Shown in pieces: positions 10,821-21,905 of a stretch of DNA of 64,000 nucleotides. A model generated the notes under the pieces. The model was not told the origin of the DNA. It saw only the letters and a program-made list of their open reading frames with translations, and ran no database searches. The stretch is from Panicum virgatum. Lineage: Eukaryota; Streptophyta; Magnoliopsida; Poales; Poaceae. The stretch covers positions 60,666,951 through 60,730,950 of the forward strand of contig NC_053138.1 in the NCBI RefSeq assembly GCF_016808335.1, read 5' to 3'. Position numbers and translations under genes: made by a program. Numbering within the stretch: the first letter of the stretch is position 1; each line of letters begins with the position of its first letter.

Positions 10821-11405
10821 GCAGTGGCGCAATCACACGCACAAGTAGACAAATGATCTTATTTTTTTGTCCTCTCATAAAAAGATAATAAACCATAGAA
10901 CGATATGCTCATGAAATACAATGGAACGCGCCAATATACCGTGTTCAAGTGATCACGGGGGCGTGCGTACACGTCCATTTGGTTGCCTACGGGACCGGCC
11001 GTGCTTAAGCTTGTGCCGCCGTTTTTGTGCGTCAAAATTTGTCGAGTTGCGACCCCGCCAAATAAACCCCTAGTTAAAAGACAAAACAAGCTACATTTGG
11101 CAACTTTATCCACGTCTTTGCTCCTATCCCTAGTTCCCTGCCTCCCTGAAATGACGAAATAAACCCCTCGCCAGCACCTGTTTATCATCATTAACGACCT
11201 CGCTCGCAGCAGCACGTAAATCTCTATCGTCCACTGCATTCTCTTATAGTCTTATGCCATAGTTTGTTCATTCCCACTTGAATGCTACAAACCACGATTT
11301 AATTCTGTGCTGCATTGCATTTGGTTACACTTTTATTTCGACCATGTTTAATGTAAAATAGGCTAATCAAATATAGTACCTTTTCGGAATACGAAGGTTT
11401 ATTTG

Positions 11406-11717
11406 TTGAGGACCGAGCAAGGCTCATTTGGCTTGCCCATAGTCACAGGATTCGGAATCCAGGGTACCGTTCCTCGACCTGGAAACACCGATCCCGTCCC
11501 GGAAACGCGGGGTTGTTTTCGTTCCCGCCTTGTAAAAACCTCTCACGAGGACAGTATCTCGTTCCTCGACCATGTCCCTCGATCCCATGGACCCCGAATC
11601 TTTGTGACTATGGGCTTGCCCAACTGGAGGCCTGGAGCTCGGGCAGCCCACCCGCGTTCGAGCCGGCCGGCGCGGGATGATAGGCTAGTGCTCCTGACAG
11701 CTTTCAAGAAAAAAAAA
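11406..11717 (+). mobile_element. SINE-like retroposon with A-rich tail
   Basis: Ends in an A-rich tail (aagaaaaaaaaa) and is flanked by a 13-bp direct repeat with one mismatch, gaaggtttatttg (11393-11405) and gaaagtttatttg (11718-11730). The empty site is seen in copy 2 near 63586. A tRNA-like part with an A-box-like stretch near 11615 and a B-box-like gcgttcgagcc near 11652 lies in the 3' third. Short frames across it are not genes. The SINE family is not one I can name. Confidence 0.7.
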
Positions 11718-11787
11718 GAAAGTTTATTTGCACGGCCAAACAATATTAAACCAGTGTGCCCAAATATTACATAATTCCCCCTACCCC

Positions 11788-12991
11788 TCTACTCTACCTC
11801 CTAGATTCTAATCTATATATCCTATATAATTGGTCGCCACTAATGTACTCCTCTCTTCATTTTATTAATTACTCAAAATTTCCATGTCATCTCTACTATG
11901 TGCAATGCTTTTAATCTTTAATACCTCCTAGATTCTAATCTATATATCCTATATAATTGGTCGCCACTAAATGTACTCTCTCTTCATGCAAGGTGTCCAC
12001 ATCATTCTCCACTAAGTGTCCCACTAACTTTGCAATTAGATTCTTACTAAGTGTATTATCCCTTCATGCAAGATGTCCACATCATTCCTTACTAAGTGTG
12101 CCACTAACTTGCAATCTTTTCATGCATATATCTATGTTCCTTTATTAATTACTCAAAATTTCCATGTCATCTCTACTATGTGCAATGCTTTTAATCTTTA
12201 ATCTATTATCGTAAACTTATATGCATATGCTATTTTTTTCATCACCTATAACTAATTTGAAATTCTTTCATGCAATATATCTATGTTCCCTTATTAATTA
12301 CAAAAAATGTCCATGCCATCTCTACTATATGTGATACTTTTAATCTTTAATCTATTAATGTAAAGTCACATACATACGCTATTTTTTTCATCACCTATTC
12401 TTCTATAATGTGATCAAATATTATATTCTATTGGTTTTTTTCTATTAGCTTACCTATTTTTACCAGATTCGATATCCAATAAAAAATAACATGCAAATCA
12501 AATTCATATCATTACCACAGAATTAATCACCAGAAGTGTCAAAAATGATATTTCTCTCTTCTCCATATCATCGAAATTAACATATTTGCCGGATCAATTT
12601 TGTGCGCATCTTCTGTCCATTAGATGTATGTCTTCTTAATTTTTGTCTTCTCCTATTTATTAATTAACCAACAAAGAGGTTAAACATTTATGCATGTAAG
12701 CCGAGTAAAATTAAGATTACATCTCTAAACCGAAATTACCACTATGTGTTAAGTAACATTTATCTATTTTGTATGTGAATATCAGTTCTATTAATTTCAT
12801 CTGTGTGTTCATTTGCTCAATGACAACTTTCCTTTATTAGTCATATTTTCAACAAACTTGATCTAAGTATTATATTGTAATGTTGCATACTCTCCATACT
12901 ATTTTACTTAAAAAATATTTTGCATCATTTAGCCACATTTTATTGAAAAGCTCTCTCAAATCCCGCAACAACGTGCGGGGAAATCACCTAG
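11788..12991 (+). mobile_element. Non-autonomous Helitron (3' end certain, 5' end approximate)
   Basis: The 3' end has the hallmark: an 18-base hairpin with a CCCGCA/TGCGGG stem at 12962-12979, then AAATCAC and terminal CTAG (12988-12991), followed by T. The 5' end probably lies near a TCTACTCTACC at 11788, but the preceding base is not A, so it is uncertain. The inside is AT-rich with direct repeats: a block beginning tacctcctagattctaatc occurs at about 11806 and 11921, and a block with tccatgtcatctctactatg at about 11880 and 12160. It codes for nothing recognisable and would need Rep/helicase supplied in trans. Confidence 0.75.
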
Positions 12992-13131
12992 TTACCACGG
13001 TGCACCCACGTTGCGGTTGCTCTTGCTGCTCGACAATCCACCTTCTCTGCCCATCAATGTTTCGCTCTTACTCCGCCTTTCTTGTTTTTTTGTCCATGGT
13101 GAATCCCTAATAGGCAAGTTAGCATGATACG
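12992..13131. other. Unassigned DNA between Helitron and hAT element
   Basis: 140 bp including the left TSD of the hAT element. No feature seen. Confidence 0.3.
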
Positions 13132-13874
13132 CAGTGGCAGAGCTTGGCTGGGGGGCGCTGGCAGGGGCCATGGCCCCCTAACAATATAATTTTGTTAAGT
13201 ATTTCTTAATCTCAGCTAGTTTTAAAGTATTCTTTAATTTTAATTTAATTTTAGCTCAAGTTTTTAATTACCTCTTAATCTTAATCCATTTCAGTCTATA
13301 ATAAAAATCACAATAACATTCGGTTCTTCGAAAATCCACAATCCACCCTCAGCTCTAACCCCTGAAGTTTTCTCCATGTTCTCCGTGTACGGTGGCTCTC
13401 TAGTCACAGCTCATCAGCGTCTTAGCCGAGGGTGCTAGACAGACTCACATCTCATGATCGGCATCACATGAATGCACGACAAAGCACCGACGGCAAGTAG
13501 GCAGGCAGCCACAGCCGAGATGGACGGCAACAGCAAACCTTTAAAAGTATATAAATATATTATTGTTGATATGATATGCTTCGTAAACATTGTTTCTTTC
13601 GTATCATAATAGAATATATATTTTTTAAACTAGCCCTAATCTTTATAGGAAACCAAGGTAAAACTAAAATGAACAAGATATATAATAACTCCCACTTCTA
13701 TTTTCCTTTGTGAATTGTCATTGCATGATTAAATAATATATACCATGACTAGCTAGTGCATATTTGCACGGTCAATGAAAAATTAGTGTAAATTGCAAAA
13801 ATTTTGTACCTACAAATATTATCGGAGTTTGTTCGGTACCGCCCCCTTTAAATTTCTTTCCAGTTCCACCACTG
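13132..13874. mobile_element. Non-autonomous hAT element, 743 bp
   Basis: Terminal sequences CAGTGGCAGAGCTTGG and, on the other strand, CAGTGGTGGAACTGG form imperfect TIRs. A perfect 8-bp TSD, atgatacg, flanks it at 13124-13131 and 13875-13882. The inside is AT-rich after a short G-rich start and has no transposase frame. Confidence 0.85.
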
Positions 13875-13882
13875 ATGATACG

Positions 13883-14278
13883 TAGCAGCCAAGCAAGGTA
13901 GATAATGTGTAATTAACAACAAGTTATGCTCTCTCTAAAAAAACAAGTTATAGTGCACACCTGCTATATATTATCCCTAGCCGAAACCCTCGGATACTTG
14001 AAAAAAACAGCACACAAAGTCTTCGATATAATGTAGTGCCCCTCTTTCTTTGGAAACAATGCATAACTGATCCATTTAAGCATACTGTATTTCCTTAAAA
14101 TGGAGTAGGCCTATGAATGTGTGGCATATTTTTCATAGAAGGAAGGGTATATATTACACGTTTGAAATAATTTCTTCACCCACTTTCATCGACACTGGAC
14201 CTTTAGATATGTACTAAGAAAAATAAAAACATCCACGTGTTCGCTTGAACTTTTCGCACCGTAATTTTACACAAGGCA
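13883..14278. other. Unassigned AT-rich DNA left of the Tat element
   Basis: About 400 bp without coding potential, microsatellite or recognisable terminal repeat. Copy 2 of the repeated segment lacks everything from about 11771 to 14278, so this is either a remnant of a further insertion in copy 1 or DNA deleted from copy 2. Confidence 0.3.
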
Positions 14279-14386
14279 ACAACTGTTGACGCTAATCTGG
14301 TTAACACACCAGTGCGCTAGAACGCGCGGATTCGATTGTGGTTAGAAAACCCTCAATCGGCCGCAGCCTTTATATTTATAGGCCGG

Positions 14387-17300
14387 TGAAGCGTCCCCTC
14401 ATAAGAGAAGACATAAATGTGATACAAACATCAGTCCCAGGAGGCTGATGACACATTTATTACATCAGATGGTTCATCACCGTACAACTCTACACGGTAA
14501 TGGGCAGTGAAGCGCCACTATCGTGAGGATTACAACTAAAGCCAACACAACTACATTCACTACGAAGAGGGGGTCATCAGAGTCTTGCGCCATGCGGAAC
14601 CTCCTGCGGGTGACTCTAATCCACAGGCAAGGCTGGGTGCAGAATAGTACCCCTACTCAGCGTCGTCAGGAACGAAGTCTGGATCTTCCTCTGTAAAAAT
14701 AAAGGATGTGGTGAGTACAAACGTACTTAGCAAGTCCAACCACACCCACGGAGGGGGTATAAACAGAATATAATGCTCAGGGTAAATCAAGGATAAGGCT
14801 AGGGTTTAATTTGTGAAAAGCAATATTTTATTCAAGGGTTCATTCGAAAGAAAGCGTTTCCAAAACCAGTTTTCTTGTACCGAGTAACACAAAAGGTTGA
14901 TCCACACAGGATCCAAGTTTTAAGCTGCTACCGGACTCCTCATCCGCCGTAGCACACGGCACAACTACCGGACACTTTTCCCAAAACAACTCACGCCAAC
15001 CCATCCCAAAGAAACACTAGTTATGTGACCACACCGTAACTCGCCCAGTACCGTGGGCACGGCTATTCGAATAGATTTTAACTCTGCAGAGGTGTGCAAC
15101 TTTACCCACAAGCGGGGTACCACAGCTCGATCACCGTAGTGTCGGTGCAGATCCCAACAAAGCCACTACCCACCTTAGCTAGACCTGACTAGCCATCACG
15201 GGATGCACCAAGGGGTCATTGACCTATCACAGAGGTTTTAACCAGGGGCATAAGTCACACAGAGCTAATCCCTTCTCCTTGATCACCCGTTGCTCTCAGC
15301 TCTCCTGATGGCTATCAGACTAACTAGTGGGGTTCATGCTAAGCCGTTGCCCATTCAACGGTCGAGTGGTTTGCACGATAGTGGAGTTAGGTGAGATGAC
15401 ACACCAACTCGGTCCTTAGTTATGACAAGATGGATATCTCCCTTCTTTGCTCTGCCACACAGGCACGAGCACACCAATCGGCAAATCACACAGAAATGCC
15501 ATCCATCCCGTCTAAACTCATCTTTCGAAATTCCACTTTTCTCCCTTCCCCCACACACACATTTTCTTTATAAAACAAGTTGTATTGTGTAAGAGGTCCT
15601 AAGCGTTCTAGCAGTGATTAACGTCCAAACAACACATTCAAACATTAATCTAGGTGGTCAAGGAATGGTTATAACAAATCAAGGGGTGGCTATCCAACCG
15701 TGTTTTTAGCGGGCAAAACATATGCAATTTTGTAAAATAGGCCAGTAGGTTGTGTTTATAAAAACTAGGACAAAAGCATGCATCAAAGGATGGGATTGAA
15801 CTTGCCGTCTTAGAAGCCTTCCGGGAGGTCCTGATCAAAGTACAGTCCTTCGGGCTCAGGGTCGTGGAACTGGTCCTCGTTCACTTGCTCGCAGTACTGC
15901 TCATCGACGGGCTCTCCTTTGTTCACACCGTGATCTACGACGCATTCAAACAAGCACACAATCAAGAAAAAGAAATAAAAGCTTTATCGTTGAGCTCGAA
16001 TTGGAAACAATTAAGATATGGAGATAGAAGTAAGATTTTTGAGCGGTTTCCTAATGACATAGCCAAAACTATACTAGGAAAGGCATGGTAAAGTTTTAGG
16101 TCGGTCGGAGGTTGTTGGGCGCATAAAATGATAGGTTATATAAAGGTTTAGGGGTTAAATTAGGAGCCAGGGTCCTATTTGTAATTATATCTAAGTGTGC
16201 AAGGGCCTGATCATAATTTCTAGAAATATCCGGGACATACTGAAAAGGTGTAGGGGTTTATTTAAAATTAATTATATATGGTGAGAGGGTTTGTTTGCAA
16301 AAAGGGAAAACAAGAAGGGTCTTTTTGGAAAAAGGGTTATAAAGGGTGGGGTTCTTTAGTAAATAGAGGGAACGTGGGGGGGGGGTTGGGAAAAAGCCCT
16401 TCTCTTTCCTCTCACCACACTGGAAAACAGGGGAGGGGGTGGCGCGTCGCCGGCGGCGCCTGAGCGGCGGCCCTGGGGGCTCGGCGGCGGCCATGGGGAG
16501 GGGAAAAGGGAGAGAGGGCCTCGGGGAACCTGTTCCCCACCTCGATTTGGGCCGGGGCGTGGCGAGGAGGTCGGTCCACGGCGGCGGGCTGCGATGGTCG
16601 TGGCGGCTCTAGGTGGCGGCGCTGTAGGGTCGGAGAGGAAGGGCACGGGGGCGGCGTGGCTCGTGGAGGTGGATGGCCGCGGGGAGCGCCTATTTATAGG
16701 CGTGGCGAGGCGGTGGAGGGGAGAGACACCGGTGGTGGCCGGTCGGTGGCCATTAATGGCGCCCATGGCGTCGCGGAGCGGCGTGACGCACGAATCGCGG
16801 CGTTGATGCGACGTCTTGGCAGCGGCACGGTGTGCAGGAGGAAGGCGAGCACGTGGAGGGGCCCCCGAGGTGCTATGCTTGTCGCTGAGCGACTCTAGCG
16901 GCGAGGCGGCGCTGTGCGGCCGGCGGCGAGTGCGCGGCGGCGCACGTGGCTCTGCTCGTGGAGCGGCGAGTGGTGCGGTAGTGATGGCGGCCCTGTGGCG
17001 TGCGCGTGGAGCGCGTGGAGGTGGTCGGGTATGGGCGCTTGAGCGTGGGCGAGGAGCAGGGCCGGTGCTGGCAGGCGGGCGGCCGCGGCGTGGCGCTGGC
17101 GTCGCGGCTTGGTGCACCAAGCACCGCGTGCGTGCGCGCGTGTGCGTGCGCATGGGCAGGTCGGGGTCGGCGCGCGCGCATAGGAAGGCGAGGCGAGAGG
17201 GCTGGGCAGGCGGGGTGCGCGGCGTGGGTGGCCCGGGAGCGCGCGCGTGCGCGCAGGAGTAGGGCGTGGCGGCGAGCTAAGCGGCGTGCGGGGGAGCGCG

Positions 17301-17397
17301 GCAGAGGGGAGGGAGGAAGGGAAGAGAGAGGGAGGGAGAAAAATGGAAAAAAGGGAAAGAAAAAGAAGAAAAGGAGAAAAGGAAAAAGAAAAAGAAA

Positions 17398-17439
<42 letters not shown>

Positions 17440-17684
17440 GAGACTCGCGCCGGCGCTGATCGCGGCGACGACCGCGGAGCCGGTTGGCCACGCTCAGCGG
17501 TCGCGCGCGCGGACGAGGCCACAAGGAAAGGGGTCGGGGGTTGGAAATCGGATGTTTGGAACATAGAAAGATTCCGAAGATTAGGGTTCAGGGTTTTAGG
17601 CGGATTTTCATCTCAACGATGAAAAGTTTTTGAAAAGAATATTTTAGCGCGTGATTTAATTTTATAGATTTTCAGGATGTCACA
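14387..17684 (-). mobile_element. Tekay-like solo LTR, 3.3 kb
   Basis: Begins tgaagcgtcccctcataag and ends ggatgtcaca on the plus strand (TGT...CA family ends on the minus strand), with a perfect 5-bp TSD gccgg on both sides. It has no internal region, so it formed by recombination between two LTRs. It matches the LTR at 21906-24501 but keeps about 690 bp (near 15330-16015) missing there. A minus-strand TATA box overlaps cctatttataggc near 16690. The long Pro/Arg/Ala-rich frames at 16356-17566 are products of GC-rich, purine-biased sequence and not genes. Confidence 0.85.
17303..17440 (+). repeat. Purine tract and (GA)n microsatellite in the solo LTR
   Basis: About 140 bp almost purely A/G on the plus strand, ending in a clean GA repeat at about 17404-17436. 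The same place in the two other LTR copies (24095-24210 and 27480-27575) is also a purine tract, but of aaaag/gagaag words without the long GA run. In the element's transcript it would be a C/U-rich leader. Confidence 0.85.
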
Positions 17685-17840
17685 GCCGGGGTGGATGTAT
17701 CCCTTCAAAATCGGGTTACAATAGGACTCTTAACATAAAACCCTAACCCTACTCGGATTACAGGCCCAGACCGGTCTGACCGGTCGGCCCAACCGGTCAG
17801 ACCGATCGGCCTCGGTTATTGCCAATTTTGGCCTCCAACA
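17685..17840 (-). repeat. Outer part of Tat 3' LTR with ACCGGT repeats
   Basis: Contains the accggtctgaccggtc motif in tandem at about 17769-17812 in both orientations, as in the right LTR (32066-32094). The TG...CA edge ccaaca closes at 17840. Confidence 0.8.
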
Positions 17841-17980
17841 CATGCCCCCTGCCTTTTTGATGAGCTATGCAAGCCAAAAAGCAAGTACCTAAACATACTC
17901 TAATGATACAAAATTACAACTCTAGCACTAGCCTAAAAATAATGCTAAGGGCGATATCCAAATACCGGCCGTCTTCATCT

Positions 17981-19499
17981 TCAAGCGTCTTGCCAAACAC
18001 TTGGGTAGTATTTCTTCAAGTATCTTCCATTCAACGCCCTGAGTAGACGTTCTCCTTGCAGCGTGTCCACCATATAAGAATTTCCGAAGATAACTTTGAC
18101 AATCTTGTATGGACCTTCCCAAGCCGGCGACCACTTGCCAAACTTATTGCTCTTTGTCCCAAGAGGTAGAATTGTCTTCCAAACCAGCTCACCAACTTGA
18201 AAAGATTTAAGCCTTACCTTTTTTATAAGCTCTAGCCACCCGAAGCTCGTCTTTCTCAATTTCCTTCAAAACTTGTAACCGCTTGTCGCTCACTTCATCA
18301 ATGTTATCCATTATCAAGTCATGATAATCAACAGTAGAAAGGTCATTTTGTTTAGCCAATCTATAAGCGTCCAAATTTACCTCAACGGGTAAAATGGCCT
18401 CTTGACCATAAACAAGCTCAAAAGGAGTAACTTTAGTAGCACTATGTCTGGATATGCGACGAGCCCATAATGCTTCGGATAGAACCTCATGCCACCTCCT
18501 AGGATTCTCTTCTATCTTTTTCTTGATGAGCCTTATCAAAATTTTGTTACTAGACTCGGTCTGACCATTGGCCTGAGCATAATATGGAGATGAATTGAGT
18601 ATCTTGATTTTGTAAGATTCGGCAAATTCTCGTACCTCCTTTGAAATTAATGATGAACCTTGATCCGTTATCAAAGTTTGAGGAATGTCGAATCTATGAA
18701 TAATATGCTCCGTAATGAACTCAATTACCTCTCTATGTGTCATATTCTTCAAAGGTACTACTTCGGTCCATCTAGTAAAATAATCCGTCGCCACCAACAC
18801 GAAGCGATGCCCCTTTGAAGAAGGAGGATTAATTTGACCAATGAAATCCAAACCCCATCCTCTGAATGGCCAAGGCTTAATGATAGGAAGTAGTAACGCA
18901 GCAGGCACCAACTGAATATCACCAAATCGCTGACATTCTTCACATCCTTTATAATATCTAAAGCAATCCGAAATCATACTTGGCCAATAAAAACCGGCTC
19001 TCCTAAGCAACCACTTCATTTTAGGAGCCGATTGATATGTACCACAGATGCCTTCATGCACTTCTTCCATAGCAACACGGGCCTGATCGGTACCCAAACA
19101 CTTAAGAAGAACATCATCGGCGGTTCGACGATAAAGCACATCGTCAACCAAAATATATTTAAATGCCCAACGCCGAATATTCCTCTCTGTACCATAACTA
19201 GGGTCCTTTAAATATGAAATGATAGGCACCCTCCAATCTTGCACTTCGGCTTCAACCTTCTGAGTAGAATTTTCGGCAGAATTGCTATTCATGCCGTCCT
19301 CAGCGGTCAAACTGGTCTCTGGACCGGTCAGACCGGTCTCAGCGACCGGTCGGACCGGTTCGTCCAGAACCAGTGACTCGGCTTTAATTCGCATCGACTT
19401 TCTAATGTTGAAATATTTCTTCGTCACATTATAGCCTGATGCTTGTTGAGCCAGAGCGTTAGCCTTTTCATTATCTTCTCTTGGAATATGTCGAATCAC
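17981..19499 (-). pseudogene. Tat element integrase
   Basis: The 430-residue frame 19499-18207 has the tail of RNase H (residues 1-20), a spacer containing a PVRPV peptide from the ACCGGT motif, an H2C2-type zinc region ending CEECQRFG, and the DDE core: GLDFIG, LITDQGSSL and ANGQTESSN hold the three acidic residues. The C-terminal part (GELVWK...WEGPYKI) continues in another frame at 18259-17981 after a one-base shift near 18220. It would join element cDNA to host DNA. The catalytic triad is present, but the frameshift and the broken upstream frames make it inactive as a polyprotein. Confidence 0.85.
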
Positions 19500-19565
19500 A
19501 AATTCATCAAAGCAAGAGATAATATCAAAATCTTCTCAAGTAACATTCAAAACTCCATTGTAACA

Positions 19566-20336
19566 TTAGCATACCTTGGATACTTGCTGCACCATTAGAA
19601 GTGAATCACCAAAGGCTTCAACATGCTTTACACCCATGGATTGCAAAAACTCCAAGCCAAATAGAAGGGCCTCGTACTCGACTTGATTGTTCGTGTAAAA
19701 TTCTTTCAATCGGTTTGATAACTCAAAAACAGCACCACTTGGAGAGATAAGAACATTAGCAATGCCAACTCCTCTCCCATCATCACAAACCGATCCATCA
19801 AAATATAATTTCCATGGTGTGCAAGTAATATAACCGACTTCCAAATCATGCTCATCATTAATCCGATGTTCAACAATAAAATCCGCTATAATTTGGCCTT
19901 TTACAGATTTCAAAGATTCATAGGTCAAATCATATTCTACAAGTGCATAAGCCCACTTGCCGATTTTCCCGCTCAAAATCGGCTTTTGTAACATATGCTT
20001 AATAACATCGGCCTGGCTAGTTACTATGCATGTACTAGATAACAAATAATGCCTCAACTTGGTACAAGCATAGTATAAAGATAAGCACAACTTTTCAATA
20101 AATGTATACCTTGGTTCCGCATCAACAAGCTATCGGCTCAAATAAGTAATAATGTACTCCTTTCCTTCGGTCTCTTGAGTCAAAACAGCACCAATAATCT
20201 TATCTTCTGTAGCCACATAAAGCCTAAAAGGAACCCCTCTCTTAGGCGCCTTAAGCACTGGCGGCGAAGACAAATAATTCTTAATCTTCTCAATTGATTC
20301 TTGCTGTTCTGGCCCCCCAAGTAAATTCGGCTTCAT
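19566..20336 (-). pseudogene. Tat element RNase H and second (archaeal-type) RNase H domain
   Basis: 20336-20130 gives the RT-linked RNase H start (FRLYVATEDKIIGAVL). 20090-19566 begins with the rest of that RNase H and continues into a second RNase H fold with YFDGSVCDDGRGVGIANVLI and VEYEALLFGL, the aRNH extra domain that marks Tat-lineage elements. Stops near 20128 and just before 19566 break the frame. Confidence 0.8.
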
Positions 20337-21443
20337 CTTTCAACCGAAGAATAGGAGTAAAAGAATCAATCCTCCCGAACAAGTTAAATATAAATCTTCT
20401 CAAGTAGTTCACCATGCCCAAGAATTTCTGCAAATCTTTCTTATAAGTTGGAGCCTCAACACGCTTCATGGCTTCAACTCGCTTTGGATCAATCTCTATG
20501 CCTTTCTCATAAATTATAAAGCCCAAGAATTTCCCGGCCGATACTCCAAAAGCGCATTTAAGTGGATTCATCTTCAAACCATACCGACGCATCCTCTCAA
20601 GATTCAATCTTAAACCAGCCAAATGATTACCCAAACCAGCCGATTTAATCACAATATCATCAATATAGACTTCCAAAATAACACCAAGTAAATCATATAA
20701 GATCAAATTTATAGCTCTTTGATAAGTAGCACCGGCATTTTTCAAACCAAAAGTCATGACAACCCACTCAAACAAACCGATAAATCCAGGACATCTAAAG
20801 GCCGTTTTAGACATATCTTCCTCGGCCATAAATATTTGATTGCAACCAGCGTTACCATCAGGAAAACTAATGACACGATGTCCGGATGCTTCATTAATCA
20901 ACATATCGGCAATAGGCATAGGATAGTCATCTTAGGAGTAGCTTTACTAAGATTTCTGAAATCAATGCACACTCTAATCTTACCCGAATCTTTCTTCTCA
21001 ACGGGCACAATATTAGAGATCCACTCCGCATATCGACAAGACCGAATAAATCCAGCTTCTAACAAGCGATTAATTTCTTCTTTAATTCGGTCATTCATTG
21101 CAGGATTAAATCGCCTAGCAGGTTGTTTATAAGGTCTAAAACTGGCCTTAATCGGCAGCCGATGCTCAACCAAATCACGACTCAAACCAGGCATTTCAGA
21201 ATAACTCCATGCAAAGCAATCCACATACTCTTTCAATAACTTTATTAAGTCGGCTTTATATTCAGCCGATAAATTTGCATTTACAAAAGTCGGCCTAGGA
21301 ACACTACCATCTCCAATATCTACCTTTTCTAAAGGATCAGCCGACGTAAACCCTTGGCCTAACTTATCCATGTCTTCAGTGTCTTCAATGGCCTCGCACA
21401 TATCATTCATCCGCGACCGATAGTGCTCAATTCTCTCCATCAA
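20290..21443 (-). pseudogene. Tat element reverse transcriptase
   Basis: 21443-20898 holds the N-terminal RT region (VEHRLPIKASFRPYKQP, EAGFIRSCRYAEWISNIVPV, RVCIDFRNLS). After a one-base loss near 20925 the frame 20919-20290 continues with MTFGLKNAGATYQR and the catalytic VYIDDIVI box at about 20675, then a thumb region ending in YLRRFI. Reverse transcriptase of the element; inactive through the frameshift. Confidence 0.85.
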
Positions 21444-21582
21444 CCAGTCTGCGTCAGACCGGTCTGACCGGTTAGACTGATCGGTCTGACTGGTCGGCTC
21501 TGTGCGCCGATCTGATAACCGGTCTGACTAGTCTGGACATCCGGTCTGACCGGTCTCGCCTGAGTTGCCTGCTGCACTCATT

Positions 21583-21905
21583 TTACTTGCAATAATGTAG
21601 CCGATTCTCCATCGGCTTTAGAGTAGCAGGCACGAACCCATCCTTGGTGCAACTGATCAGCTCGAAATCAGACAGATCCAACCCTGAGAGACATTTGATA
21701 TCATCATGCACGCCAAGAGTGTTGGAATCGGCAGTTGCAATGAAGGATGAAGTGACACCATGGACCACTTCGATCTCATCGCCGATCCACTGAATGAGAA
21801 TTTGATGCAAGGTAGAAGGTACACATTGATTGGCATGAATCAAATCATGTCCAAGTATCAAGTTGAAATTACCTTGCACCTCGGAGACGAAGAAGGCTGT
21901 TGCTA
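21583..21905 (-). pseudogene. Tat element post-protease part of pol
   Basis: Contains FFVSEVQGNFNLILGHD and VPSTLHQILIQWIGDEIEVV, the block that follows the protease active site in Tat-type elements. It joins in frame with the protease core at 27867-28030 once the inserted Tekay-like element and one TSD copy are discounted. Confidence 0.75.

Larger units (their letters stand above)
10446..11770. repeat. Repeated segment, copy 1 left part
   Basis: Matches 62088-63640 in the same orientation, starting with ctgtcaaggctcttcgttaa (copy 2: ctgtcaaggctcgtcgttaa) and including the block around aagataataaaccatagaacgat, aatgacgaaataaaccc, catcattaacgacc and accagtgtgcc. Each copy holds insertions missing from the other. 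No coding potential is evident. It resumes at 32130 beyond the inserted elements. Confidence 0.75.
14284..17840 (-). repeat. 3' LTR of the Tat element, split by a solo LTR
   Basis: Parts 14284-14386 and 17685-17840 match the two ends of the right LTR (31620-32124). Relative to that copy about 260 bp (matching about 31672-31930) are deleted. A TATA-like ttatatttata lies at 14371-14381. The insertion TSD gccgg is at 14382-14386 and 17685-17689. Confidence 0.85.

Noticed and set aside
16356..17566. Long Pro/Arg/Ala/Ser-rich frames on both strands (up to 265 residues)
   Set aside because: They lie inside a GC-rich, purine-biased LTR, overlap each other in several frames, lack domains and are broken in the two other LTR copies.
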